From Paragordius varius (taxonomy: Eukaryota; Nematomorpha), in NCBI GenBank assembly GCA_964247055.1, contig OZ176051.1, positions 9,982,001-10,046,000 on the forward strand: 64,000 bases of DNA, in the 5' to 3' direction. The position numbers were made by a program, and so were the translations under genes. The notes under the pieces are model-generated. The model made no database searches and was not told where the DNA came from. It saw only the letters and a list, made by a program, of their open reading frames with translations. Numbering within the stretch: the first letter of the stretch is position 1; the number at the start of each line of letters is the position of its first letter. Below are positions 36,389 through 48,432 of this stretch, one piece after another.

Positions 36389-37944
36389 AAATATAGTCGG
36401 AATTTATGCTCGACCTGATAACAATATGGTCACTCTTTTACACGGATCCATGGGAGGCATAACACATTTATCCTTTAGCCATGATGGTTCTAAACTATTT
36501 TCAGGCGGTAGAAAGGTTTAGTTTTACAAATTTTTATTTCAGTAAAATCTCGTTTAACAAAATATATTTATTTTTGCTAATAAAACATCATTTTTGATAT
36601 CAAATTTTTTCTAAAATAATGTATAATATTTGTTATGACATATATGGTTGAAATTATGTAAATTATTTTTAGGGTTTTATTTTTTTATACCTGTAATTTT
36701 TAGTTTATCAATATCTCAAATAATGTTATACAAACACAACTTTGAATTCTTGGTGTTTTAGGATGACTTCATTACTTGTTGGGATTTACGTAATATGGGG
36801 AAAGTTTATGACTCTTATCATCGTCCGGTTAACACTAATCAACGTATCTATTTCGACATTTATCCTAGTCCAAATTTCATTTATGAAACAAATGACCTCA
36901 AAAGTTTTTATTTTTTATTACAAACAAAATGAATTTACTTTCTTAACATGTTTGAAACCTATATTAACCTATGTTTATTAGCAAATTTTTTGGTAAGTGG
37001 TCAAATGAATGGTGAAATAACATTTTGGAATTTGAGAGATGGAAAATCGCAAAATTTGCATTCATCAAGCCAAAATGATTTAGACACCAATAACACAGCG
37101 ACACATCAATATATGGCTCATAAAGATTGTGTAAATGGAATAAGGTTTATTTAATATTATACATAAGTAAATGCCAATTTATTTTTAAGTAATTAATAGA
37201 CTACTACTTAAATATTATATATATTTCGTTTTAACTTACTTATCAGTTAGACCTGTTAATTTTGAGTATATACAAGTGTTTTAATTTACCTTAACAATAT
37301 AAAGATTAAAAATATACGGAGAGTTGATTTTAGAGTTCACATTAGTTTTCGTTTTTACAGATGCGTACAATTTATTCATTATTATTGTATTAAAATCTTC
37401 ACCCTAAAATTATAAAATCTCAATCATTATATTCCTAATATTCGCCATAAAAATGCAAAAATACATTTTTGTTCTGAAACTTTAAACGAAAGAGGTATTA
37501 TATAGAACTAATTCTAATTTTATGGGCCCAAAGTTATATTTATAGTTTGAATTGAATTGATGGTTATTTTTAATTTGGAATACGTTTTAATTTAAAATTG
37601 TTATTTAAATCACCATATTCCTATTTAATTTCATAGCATACATCCTTGTTTACCATTGATTGCAACCAGCAGTGGTCAAAGGCATATAGAATGCCATGCA
37701 TTGCAAAGTATATGATATAGTTTATTCGTTACATTATATTTTATAAAAATTAAATATTCACACAATTTTAAATAATTTATTAATAGAACAAACTATCAAA
37801 GATACAAATGAAAATTCTGATGATGGGTTATCAGACAATGAATTATCATATTTATGCTTAAATTCTCCTTACATTATGCCCGACGAAACTTATTTCAGTG
37901 TAAAAATATGGAAAATATCTCATGAACATTTATTTAAACAGTGA
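33663..37944 (+). CDS. WRAP53: WRAP53 / TCAB1, WD-repeat telomerase and scaRNA chaperone
   Basis: TCAB1 binds the CAB box of scaRNAs and telomerase RNA and brings them to Cajal bodies. Eleven exons join in phase: 33663-33811, 33837-33939, 33963-34051, 34076-34166, 34456-34588, 35671-35772, 36397-36515, 36762-36903, 36982-37144, 37637-37707 and 37787-37944, giving 439 residues against 548 in human. Diagnostic matches run in order: CLKGCKWSPDGSIL, SLFDFCWLSTMDS, RDSPIHLISA, KAYNQTDELQTSCGLAFTLD, KGQHGMISCF, MGGITHLSFSHDGSKLFSGG, ITCWDLRN, VNTNQRIYFDIYPSPNF, LVSGQMNGEITFWNL, HKDCVNGISIHPCLPLIATS. The first three introns are 25, 23 and 24 nt; later ones reach 1,082 nt. An in-frame TAA two codons upstream fixes the ATG at 33663. 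The N-terminus is shorter than in vertebrates. A LINE lies immediately upstream. Confidence 0.95.
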
Positions 37945-38627
37945 TATTATATAAATAAAGAGTTTCATATTTTTTTACTTTTGATAGGTGTGCAAAAATA
38001 TAATATATAGGAATTATTTTATAATCATAAACAGATATTATAGGAAGGAATTTTTTACTAAAGTAAATTGCATAATTTTTAATATGTATGAGCTTTGATA
38101 ACTAAGTGATTAAGGCATGCTTTTAACAAAGTTAAAGCCATAATACCCCTTAACCGTTTTTATATTTTTTATACATAACATGCAAACTAAATGGATAATC
38201 ATTTTGAAAGTGTTTGGTTATTGTAGCTTTAAATTTGGATCGGCATATCTCTGGTAACATAAATTACATTTGTGAAACAAAGGAAATCCAAATATGGATA
38301 TTATTTTTATTGAAATTTATCATTTTTTGGGTATATATATTTTGTTCCTAATACTATGTAAAAAATTATCAAAACAAACTCAGCATAATTTATATTTGTA
38401 GTTTAGCATCATTTGTAATATTGTGTGGTAAGTTTCTGTAGGTATTCCTAATTGTTTTAATAATTTAATTCCATATTTATATTTAAACATCGATTAGTAC
38501 TGATATTCACTCAGCTTTAAATTTAAACAATGAGCTGGTTTAGTATCATTAAATTATAATAAACACTTATCCTTTATTTAAAAAATATAAAAAACCAACG
38601 TACCTGGTTTTAATGCTGTGATATTAA

Positions 38628-38780
38628 TGCTTTAGATTCGTCCTTCCCAGTAGATCCAAATATTTTTTTGCTACCCAAATATTTCGCTAATTGATCTTTA
38701 TCTTTGTATTTTTTAAGTTTCTCCCAATTTAGATACATTAACGTAAGTGTGATTAGTAAGAGAAGGAATATAATCTAACA
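38628..38780 (-). other. Possible terminal exon of a small membrane protein
   Basis: After an acceptor (TTGTTAG), the minus strand reads IIFLLLLITLTLMYLNWEKL and then a Lys-rich stretch with KYLGSKKIFGSTGKDESKAL before TAA: one membrane helix and a charged tail. A good GTAAGT donor lies about 60 bp upstream after ATGAG, but the phases do not give an open joined frame. I do not recognise the family. Confidence 0.3.
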
Positions 38781-39384
38781 ATAAAAATACGATGTAGGTA
38801 TAATTTTATAGCAATACAATGAAACTTACCTCATAATGTTAAAATGGTCAAAAAGTTTTTTTACTGTCAAAAACTGGCAACTCTTTGATATGATACATAT
38901 TCACTGTTCACAGAAAAAAATAAATGTTCATATCATTAGAGAGCTAAAAGCTTCAGTATAATGAATATCAAAATAAAAAAACGGTTAAAATACTGGAAAA
39001 AATATTTTAGTTCTTCTACAAAATTAAAATTGAATTATCGCACGTCCCGTCGAAAAAAATTAAATACAATGGAAGAACTTCAACTTTTTTGTTAAAATGT
39101 ATCATAAGGATAATTGTTAACGCAAATTATCAAACATTTTTCAGTTCCTTAAAATACTTACAGGAATTGATCTAAAAAATCGCCTTTTGTCGTCAAATCT
39201 AAAAAACTTGTAGCATTTGGTAAAATAATTTTTATATCATATATATTTGCTATGCATATGATCGTTACCCAATATATCGTGTTTAAATAGGCTTTCGCAC
39301 AGTGTTTTAACGGATTTCAGTTTAAAATCGATTACACATTTGAATTATTCTTAGTATCATCTTAATTATTTCAATATATAGTTG

Positions 39385-40465
39385 AACTTTGAACCGGAAC
39401 CCGGTTCCTGAGATCGAATAGGAACCGGTTCCGGTAAGTTGGAACCAACCCGATTTTAACGTTTTCAGCCCGGTTCCATTTTTGAATTATTAGGAATTAC
39501 CACGGTTCCGATTTCACCTCCAAAATAATTTTTCCCATATATTTTTCCTAAAAATTGAGTTTAATATTTACTATCTGTGATTAATAATACTATATTTTCT
39601 AGTCTTCCATCAAAATGGAATGACGATTAGAATTTTAATATGTTGTTTAAATATTATTTTTTAAAAATTGATCATATAATAACATTTTTTACTCTATCCC
39701 ATTGAAATGGACTTACTATGCTGACATTTTTTTGACTAACTTACTAAGTCTGGAAGGGGGTACCTAAAACAATTACGATTTTTCTATCTCAATTAAGAAC
39801 ACTTAGCTGGTTAACCAATATATCTCTTAAAAAATTATAAGTTATAGCGTCAATTAAAAACCCATAACGGAAAAATTAGCCACACTATATATCAGTGTCG
39901 GCTCACGGGCCACATGAGGCCATTATTTTTATGGCCACAGATTTAAAAATAATAAAAAAAATTCGTGCAGGTACATATTACGGCTTACAACATAGAAAGA
40001 AACTTTTACACGCTAAATTAAATATTTTTATATTTCAAATGTAGTCTGACGAATTGCTTCGTACAATCATATAAAGTTAAAGATTTCTTCCATTGCGATA
40101 AATACAAATACACTTATAGCTACCATTGTAGATTTACTTTTAACTATTTAACTTTTCTAATATATTATTTTTTGATGTATTTTGGTTTATATTTAGATTC
40201 ATCTTATAATAAAAATGTTGTATAAAAATCATTTAATGAAAAGTCAGGAATCATTAAGGAACCGGTTTTATGTAAAAAACCGATTCCGGAACGGTTAAAA
40301 TATTAGTAACCAACCTAGTTCTGGTTCCACATGATCAGGAACTACCGTTTTAAAATATTAGGAACCACTTCAATTTCTCTTTCATATTAAACCAGGCCGG
40401 TTCTGGTCACCACCGTTTAGGAACCTCCGTGGTTCCGGTTTCATTTTTTTAGAATCGGTTAGAAA
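39385..40465. repeat. GGAACC-rich inverted repeat, probable non-autonomous transposon
   Basis: The left 150 bp contain GAACCGGAACCCGGTTCCTG and GGAACCGGTTCCGGT. The right 220 bp contain clusters in the opposite sense, ending GTGGTTCCGGTTTCA and AATCGGTTAGAAATCC. Motifs of GGAACC/GGTTCC repeat every 20-40 bp at both ends around an AT-rich core. Exact ends and a target duplication are not clear. Confidence 0.5.
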
Positions 40466-41032
40466 TCCTGATATATTATTGAATACTTGCCCAATGAATA
40501 CATCAACTATATCATAATAGGTTTTATAAATCTGAAATGCATTCATCCTGTGACCAATAATTCAAAACTTTAGAGATCTATAATGACTAATTAAATAATA
40601 AAAAATATCTATCTAATTGGTTAATATTTGTATGTAATTGGTTTTTGACCCGTCAAAAATAATTATTTGTCTCAATTTCTATGAAGTCAGTCAGCTTTCA
40701 GTGTAAAATATATGTTATAAATAAACCAAATAAAAAGAGATACCGTTTGATTTAGTTTAAAAGTTGTATAATATTAACGGTAAGTCCCCAAACCAAACGA
40801 TAAATGAATCCGTAGTATTTATTGCGCAGTTTTTACGTTCTTTGTTTTATATATTTTACGAGATAATGTTTAAAATCGAAAATAATGAACTATTCTTGGT
40901 CATAGATTCATTCAACCAATCAGTCAGACCCATCCTTATTAAAGGTAATAATTTCTAGTTAATATAATATATTTATCAGACCCATTATCAACTTTTAACC
41001 GCTTTAAAACCTAACCTTATTCAAGAACTTTT

Positions 41033-44000
41033 TTAAAAATAAGAATAAATCCTTACAAATCCGAAAATCGATTTTAGCTCCCTTCTTCTTTTTCCATCAT
41101 GATCCTTGCGCTCATTGGTTAAATTATGAAGGTGGCTAATAAAGAACTCAAGTGACACCGTACTGCCTTCACTCCCTGGAAAATGGTAGGATGCATCGCT
41201 ATAAATGTGTTGTTTTGCCATTTCATATTCCCAATCATATAAACTAATGTTTTGTCGATTCCTATTGTGCGCCCATATTTGCTGTGTTGTTCCATTACTT
41301 TTTCGTCTTTTGAAACTGAAATAGCTCATTAAATTTTGGAGTAAAGTTTGCTTTTCCGTTTCATTTGTTTTTATTGTAGTTCCAATACCTGGTTTATACA
41401 TTGCAATGATTTGTGGGTAAAGTTGAGGAGGTATAATTGGTGCAAATCCTTGTGGACAAGAGCATATTTCTTTTGGGATACGACTTCCATTTCCACATGG
41501 ACATTGTGTCACTTCTCTTACATTTTGGGTGGTATAGGTACTATTAAATAAAATTTCTTATATATAATATACTACAAGTATTTTATAGTTTGGTGCAAAT
41601 GCTGAATATAAATTATAAAGAAACAGGGATGATTCATTTATAACATTTATAAGGCGCAAAAAGTTAAATCCAAAGGTTATCCAGTTCACAAATGGAAACG
41701 TTCTTTACAAAATTGCATAGATTAATCGTCGGATAAGATTACTTTACATTAGATGAATTTAGAATTTTAAAAAAAGATTGGATTTAAATTGGGAACAAAT
41801 TTTTTAATATTGATTTACCTAACAATGCAGTACTCATTTTGAAACCAGTATAAACTTACGTAGTTGTCCCGTTTTGAGTCGTGTGACGAAAGATATTTTT
41901 TATTTTATTCCATAAATTCTGGCGTGATGTTGTTAGAGATGAGAATGGTTGACCAAATGCCACCGTCTTGCTAGTAGTCATATCCTGAACTCTAACATTA
42001 CAAAATTCTATCCTATCTGAAAGTTTTTTCTCTTGTGAGTTTGTTTGGGAAACAATCCCCTTTCCTGGTCTAAAATGTTTGGAGGAAAATGGATAAGTTG
42101 TCCATTGATCATCACATTTGCACCCCAATCCCCCGTATATTGGTGTGCCATGATTACATTGCACAATTTCCTATTTTCGTAAAATGCAACTTTATTAATC
42201 ACGATTAGATTATTTCAAAGTTAATATAATAATATTTATATCTTGTTCTTCATTTATTTAATCGATGGATTTACAATTATTATAACATATTTGTGGAAAT
42301 GCTTAAAAACAAGCTCTATAATAAATTTTAAAAGATCATTTAAATTTCGTGATTAGTTAAAAGGCCAAAACACTTATATTATTATGAATGAAGAAAAAAT
42401 TATTTTCAATGTTCTTATAGTTTGAGAGTAAACGGCACTAAATTAACCATTTCACAACCTCATATAAATTTTTCAATAGTATGTTATTTTAGCCAAAAAT
42501 AAATTATAATATCAATGAAAATATGTAATATTGGTATATATTTTAAATGTTACGATTTTTGAATATTTCTGTGCCCAATCGTCTCTATTGTTTTGACCCG
42601 AACTGGAGAGTAGAAGCATTTTATCCAGTTCAAGCATGTCCAATTCATCTATCCCTTGATTTATTTCTTTGCAACAATTGCAATCAGGATCATAGTACTA
42701 AATGTGATAAAACATATATTTTCTAAATCAGAGATGGCCAACATCTCCGAAATATTCAGCAGTCCGGAGAAAATTTAAGAAATATAATATATACAATAAA
42801 AAAATGATATTTATAAAAATTAAGTAAAATTGGTATTACAACTTGACAAATTTTCATAATATGGCTTATTGGCAAATAAGTGGCGAATATTGTTTAACTA
42901 AATGATCACTTTATTGTGTTCGTAGATTATTTCACAATTTTATGTTCTAAATCTAACAAAATAATCATTAATGCCCATATAATTTTTGGATGAGGCCCGC
43001 AATGCCGTTCGTGTGGGGCACACCTTATTTATTAAACTTACAAGACGATACTAAAAAACTAACTGTATTGTGTAAAGTCTCTTCACTATTAGAATGGCAA
43101 ATGGGAATTTTTTCGCATTTAAAGGTTTTAGTATTAAAATGGTTGCGATAACCATTATACTTGGCTATACAATCGACAGGAATACATTCCCTTAAAGGAT
43201 CCAAATCAATCGTTTTACATGCATACTCATCGTTATTTTCGTTTTCTAAAAAAAGACAGACATGAATAGTAGCGGATTTAATTATAACTTTGAGCGCTTT
43301 AAACGCATTTACGCTTTACTTAGAATCAGAAAATAATGGTTAGATATAAAACAAAATGGTAACAAAATTATATCTTTTTATTGGTATATTTTATTCAATC
43401 AGACACATTTTATATAATATACACTTTATTGATCGTTTCTGACCCCACAATGTAAAAACAGTTATTATTATTATTTTTTAAGCGCTTAAAAAACAAATCA
43501 TTAAAAAATGGTTAAAAAATATGCTTATAAAAGCGACTAAATAATTACCAAATAAATTTTTAAACCAATTGACGATCAAATCCAAATCATTCATGCTAAT
43601 CTTTGGGATCTCTTTGTGGTCCGTTACTGTATTGTTTTCGTTAATTTGTATAACAAATTTATCATTAACATATATATTAAATGGTATTTTGTATTGAAAA
43701 GCAGTACTAGTGTCTTCAGATATGATATCGAATAAACAGTAGCCTTTGCGTCCAACTATGTACTATCAAAAAAGAAGGCTAATATAAAAAACACGCTCGA
43801 TAAATTTTTTGCGTTTATAGGGGAATACCTGAAATAATCATTCATTTATGTTCTTAATAGCTTTTGGAAGAATGGCGTCAAACCTAAATATTAGTTCAAT
43901 GATAGCGCATTTTTTAGGGCGTAAAGGGCCTAATTAACGTTTAAGAAAACCGCTCAACTTAAATTTTTCCCTTTTTACGGGTAAAATTTCAGGCCCTAAT

Positions 44001-46262
44001 TAAAATTATGTGGCCTGATAAGTTTGCTGAAAATTAACTCCTAAACAACGCAATTTCGAATGGTGGCGCAGTTTTAGGCGAGTAACTCCCTACCCAGAGG
44101 CTGATACAAAAAAGCGCTTGATTAAAATTTTTGCCTTTTTACGGAGAAAACCTGGAATCATTACACTAGACAACAAATTTTAACTTTTTTTAACTGCCAT
44201 TCTTGTAAATTTAAAATTTATTTCATTAAAGTACCTAAATAGTATATCTGAAAAGAAAATTGGTCTAGCATGCAATAATTTTTTTATATTAGAGTTTATC
44301 GATAATTTTTGGCCCCGATTTAACATTAAACTCGAAATTTCGAAAATTATTTAGATATGAAGCCATGTATTTAATATCATTCGAAAGAGCGCAAAAAACT
44401 GCATCTTTTAAATGGTAGTAAGTCATTTAAATCAATCGGAGGTAAAAGTTATTTGGATTTAAATGGTCAAAATTTTTAATTCTTAAATAAGTCAAGAATT
44501 TTCACCGACAAACTAATTTGAAAATCATATAAATTATTTTAATATAATTATTAGGGTTATGTTAGTATTAAATTTAAAAAAAATGTTTGAAAAAGCTTTT
44601 TTTGGTTTGCTTTTTTAATAAATATTATTATCATAAATATTTTACCTAATGGATACTAAAATGCATAGTTATAACTGTAAATTTATTACATAATGGTTAT
44701 AAATGTATATTTTCAAAGAAAAACATTTTTTAGTAAAATTTTGATAAAGAGGGCGCATGATCAAAATAATCAAATTATACAAAATTCTTCCATCGAGTTA
44801 TAATTTTTTTTTCAGATTTACTGTTAAAATGATACTAAATATCTGAAAATGCAAAAAACTCGAGTGGCAGAAAAATTTGTTGTTCAGTGTTATTGATACC
44901 ATATGTTCTCATTATTTGTTGGAAAAATTGTCTCAAAACAAAAAAACCATTCAATGGTGGCGCATTTTTTAGGTCATGAAGGGTCTAATTAATGGCTAAT
45001 TTTAAAAAACCGCACGACCTAAATTTTTGCCTTGTTACGGGTAATATTTTAAGCACCTATTGAACTCATATGGCCAAATGGGTTTCTGAAATTTAGCCCT
45101 AAAGGCACGCTATTTCGATATGACGGGGCAGTTTTTAGCGGGTATCTCCTTACCCAGCAGCCAATATAAAAAACCGCACGACTAAAATTTTTGCCTTTTA
45201 ACAGGGAATACCTGAAATTCTTATTAAATATTACGGTTTCATACCTTGGGCGAAAAATAGATTCAAAAATTATTTTGTGTAAACCCTCATAATTAGCCAA
45301 AGATTTAATAAAATTAAAATTAATCATTTTTTTATTGTTCGAATTCCGTAAAATATATTGATTTATATATATTATGCATAGAAGCTATTTGCGTAGCGAC
45401 TCTCTTATTTAATGTTTTCGATTTCAAACGTCAACATTCGGGAAGGTTTGTAACTGTTTTGAAGATATCTAATTACCCTTCTGTGCGGCCTCTTTTACAC
45501 GCGACCGCCCCAATGATAATGTTTTTATTAAGCGAATCGGATCGGAGAATATGACTGAGATATTTTAATAATCTGTATTATCAGATCATAAATCAAGAAT
45601 TTGGGTTCGATGAAAAGAATATTAATATTGTGGGCCTATAATTCCCAACTTCCGGAAGCACCACATCTGAAATAAGTTGAAACAGGCCATATCGATGGAT
45701 TTAGGAATCCATAATTTAACTAAAAATAATAATTTTATATATTTTTAAAAGAGGTCACATGATGCGGATAATTATTCTTTTTCCCCACAATCGATGTTAT
45801 TAACGCAGGGCTGTCTTCTGTATAAAAATCATAAAATATTGTGAATATAAACATGCGTTACGTTGTTAAAATAAGTTAAATTTATTTGTCCCCATGTTTT
45901 TGGATATATGTTTATCTTTGGATTACCATATAATTTCATTGACTATTATGTATTTTTTTTATAAATTTTACTTCGCAATCAATATCTTCCGGCGATTGGA
46001 TATTAAAGCAACATTTTTTTGTTCTAACATCGTGTGTTTGCAGTTTATTGAGCTCATTATATATCCGAATAACTATTGTTATATGTAAATTGAATAACTT
46101 ACAGAAATCTAAGGCTACACTTCCTACATTATCGTAAACTACACCACTATCCTACAAATTAGATCAAGGGAAACTTACGATGTTTTTAATTATATGCTGA
46201 CTTTTAACTGACATCACCATTAAAATGATCCAAAAATATGTCATCAATAAAGAAGAGTACAT
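41033..46262 (-). CDS. Secreted Cys-rich protein of unknown family
   Basis: The gene opens with a signal peptide (MYSSLLMTYFWIILMVMSVK) at 46262. Exons 46179-46262, 46103-46151, 45972-46072 and 45862-45942 join in phase through introns of 27, 30 and 29 nt, giving DSGVVYDNVGSVALDF, then KKCCFNIQSPEDIDCE. Downstream exons 43549-43762, 43064-43245, 42554-42697, 41860-42170 and 41033-41540 also join in phase. They encode ACKTIDLDPLRECIPVDC, IAKYNGYRNHFNTKTFKCEK, YYDPDCNCCKE and two EGF-like hooks (CNHGTPIYGGLGCKCD; CPCGNGSRIPKEICSCPQGF). N-glycosylation sites are common. The exons between 45862 and 43762 are unresolved, because that interval holds a repeat array. The 3' end may be the TAA at 41033 or a GTAAGG donor near 41060. 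I do not recognise the family; the linkage of the two halves is inferred from strand and style. Confidence 0.6.
42729..43027. mobile_element. hAT-type MITE in an intron of the Cys-rich gene
   Basis: The left end CAGAGATGGCCAACATC and right end GTGTGGGGCACACCTTA resemble degraded copies of the CAGGGGTGTCCAACAC ends at 3059 and 60335, and GGCCCGC lies near the right end as in those copies. It lies between the exons at 43064-43245 and 42554-42697. Confidence 0.5.
43770..45281. repeat. Tandem array related to the 23928-26061 element
   Basis: The sequence repeats the phrases of the array at 24290-25690 (TAGGGGAATACCTG, GATAGCGCATTTTTAGGGC, GGCCTGATAAG, TGGTGGCGCAGTTTTAGGCG, TTACCCAGCAGCCAATATAA). 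Neither the ACTAGCTGACCC start nor the right end is present. A 726-bp MITE (44164-44889) interrupts it. It lies in the unresolved large intron of the Cys-rich gene. Confidence 0.75.
44164..44889. mobile_element. CACTA/CMC-type MITE nested in the array
   Basis: The 726-bp element starts CACTAGACAACAAATTTT and ends AAAATTTGTTGTTCAGTG, near-perfect inverted ends. TTA precedes it (44161-44163) and follows it (44890-44892), a 3-bp duplication. CACT..AGTG ends with a 3-bp duplication fit the CACTA/EnSpm branch of the CMC superfamily. Array sequence resumes on both sides, which confirms the borders. It has no coding capacity. Confidence 0.8.
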
Positions 46263-46780
46263 TCTAATTGTATATATATATATATATATATACAATGGAC
46301 CCCCTTGATCACCACTCACGATACATCTCTTATAAAGAACAGTTAATGCTGCATCATGTTCTTTGCCGATTATTAAATATAACCCTACTTTTTAATATGG
46401 TTGTTTAAACTTGACAGCATTTTCCCCAAACCTCCCTTGATTTTTAGATATTATGAAATCTCGTAATGAGACAAAAATATAACAAAACAAGAATAATTAA
46501 AAATAGTCGTATATTGTTCCAAAAACGGTTTCCATAGATATTTGTGAAAATATTTTGTTTTAGTTTCTCTGTTTTTGGCCAAATAATCCCTACTCCCATT
46601 CTTTTTAAAGATTTACAGATAGTTTCAGTTCATTACATTTACATTTTTTTGATGACATTTTGGAGGATTTTTGAGCCCAGAGCTTAAAGTAGTAAACGAA
46701 CTATTGTTTAAATTAACACTTGGATACAACACATTCATTTTAGTCCTTCAATTCGAATTGGGGTAGTTAAATATCCCAGG

Positions 46781-47286
46781 CCTGTTTAAAATCAAATTCT
46801 TTAAAAAATATGGAAGGAATCAAAACCATGGCAAAATTTTGCACTTATAAAGCATTAATAAACAGAAATATATAAAAAATTTAATTCAAAAATACTTGAT
46901 ATTACTTATTTTAAGGGAAAACCGAAAGGTAAAAAGTTAGTCAACGTGACATGTGTGCAATGGTAAAATTGAAAAATATTACAAAATAAACCGGTTTTCT
47001 ATTTCTATCAATGTTACATGTTATTAAAAAAATTAGCTTTAATTATACCCTTAAAATTAAATGGAGAGGATATTTTGAAAAATTTTGCAAAATAAAAATG
47101 GCGTCGAAGTAGTTTGACATGGAACTCTTTTTATACAAAATTATATTTAGATATTTTGGCATATTAATATAATTTTGGATAGAAGCACAAATTTAAATTG
47201 GGACTGGTTCCTTCAGTAGTTTTTTAAAATCCTAACTCAAATTTAGTTTGGGCCTTTAGATACCCCAATTTGAATCGAAGTGTTAA
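46781..47286. repeat. Dispersed repeat D, one arm
   Basis: It matches the right arm of the foldback at 62925-63836 over its full length: AAAAAATATG(G/A)AAGGAATC near the start, GTCAAC(G/A)TGACATG in the middle, TTTAGATACCCCAATTT and GTGTTAAT at the end. Confidence 0.65.
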
Positions 47287-47450
47287 TTGAATTATTTATT
47301 CACTTATACCTAGAAAATTCAGATAGATCCAAAGCACGATTCAAATCAACAGCCAATATAAATCAATATCAAGTATTAGCTGATAGTATACGGAAAACTT
47401 TTTATATTTACTTTATCTAACCATAATATATTATATATATATATATATTA

Positions 47451-47621
47451 GCCTGTTGCATTAGCGATAAATATTTAACGCTTATGTGAGTTTTTAGTGC
47501 CAGGGCTTAAGAGTGTCTCTTAAAGTATTTAGGCCGATGAAAAATATGCTTTCTTTATTTTCTTCTTAAACTTTTTCGGTGCCATCTTTTTTCTTTTAAT
47601 TAAAATCGCTAATACAATAGA
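47451..47621. mobile_element. MITE family C, short copy
   Basis: Ends GCCTGTTGCATTAGCGAT and ATCGCTAATACAATAGAC are inverted copies of each other and of the ends at 17755-18151. The internal part is shorter (about 170 bp in total). Confidence 0.65.
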
Positions 47622-48432
47622 CAAATATAATATGGTTACAAATTTAAATAATCCAATTTAAGCTTTATATTATATATTACCTACATAAATATGATATTAA
47701 TTTTAGAATCAGTTGTTTATTCTGTTTTAATTTTGGAATTTAGAACAAAATTGTAAAAAACTAGGCTTTTTATCTAATATAGGAGAACAGTTTGATAAGT
47801 AAATTATAATTAAAACTTATAAAACAGTATTTTTTTACAACATTGAGTGAGCTCTGGAACGTAAAACTAGTTTAAAATATCATCGCGGACAAAAAAGTAA
47901 GGTCATGAGGTGCTAAAGAAGATTATAGCGGCGATTGTTTGCGAAATTTTTTTTAATAATTTATTTACTCTTTAGAGGTTCAAAAGTTATTTGCATTTCA
48001 TATCCATAAAATTTTACCAATTTTTATTTATTATGTGTTATTGAATCCCTTATGCTGAACTCTCTCAATTATATATATTTCCTATTTTTTTGAATGTTGT
48101 TAATTTTAATATTTTTTTTCTTTTGAAGGTTAAAATAGATATATTATAAAATAATTAATATTTGTTTTTAAAAAGTAACCACACTACTCACCAAAATTTC
48201 GCCGAAAAAAGTATTTATCTTGTCTCAAGAGCCAAGTTTAGTATTATACCGATTATTTCATAACATTCTAACCTTTCTACAAATATTTCAATATAAACAC
48301 ATAAATTTTAAAATTCACCAAAAAGCATTTTAAGGGACCGTTTGAGTACCACTGATATACATTAATTAATTTATTATTTATACAAATATTTTTTTTGAAA
48401 CAGGATTCATCATTTAAGTACGGTTTTAGCAC

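Larger units (their letters stand above)
37945..41032. other. Intergenic between WRAP53 and the Cys-rich gene
   Basis: The region contains one possible minus-strand exon (38628-38780) and a GGAACC-rich repeat (39385-40465). A segment at about 39890-39960 (CAGTGTCGGCTCACGGGCC) resembles a hAT end, but I found no partner. The rest is AT-rich sequence with nothing recognised. Confidence 0.4.
46263..48432. other. Divergent intergenic region between the Cys-rich gene and SPB1
   Basis: About 2.2 kb separate the two start codons. It holds one arm of repeat D (46781-47286), a family C MITE (47451-47621) and TA tracts. Promoters of both genes should lie here. No further gene is seen. Confidence 0.5.

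Noticed and set aside
40764-40958. Plus-strand frame MYNINGKSPNQTI
   Set aside because: Short, unsupported by flanking splice sites or similarity, and antisense to the possible 3' extension of the Cys-rich gene.
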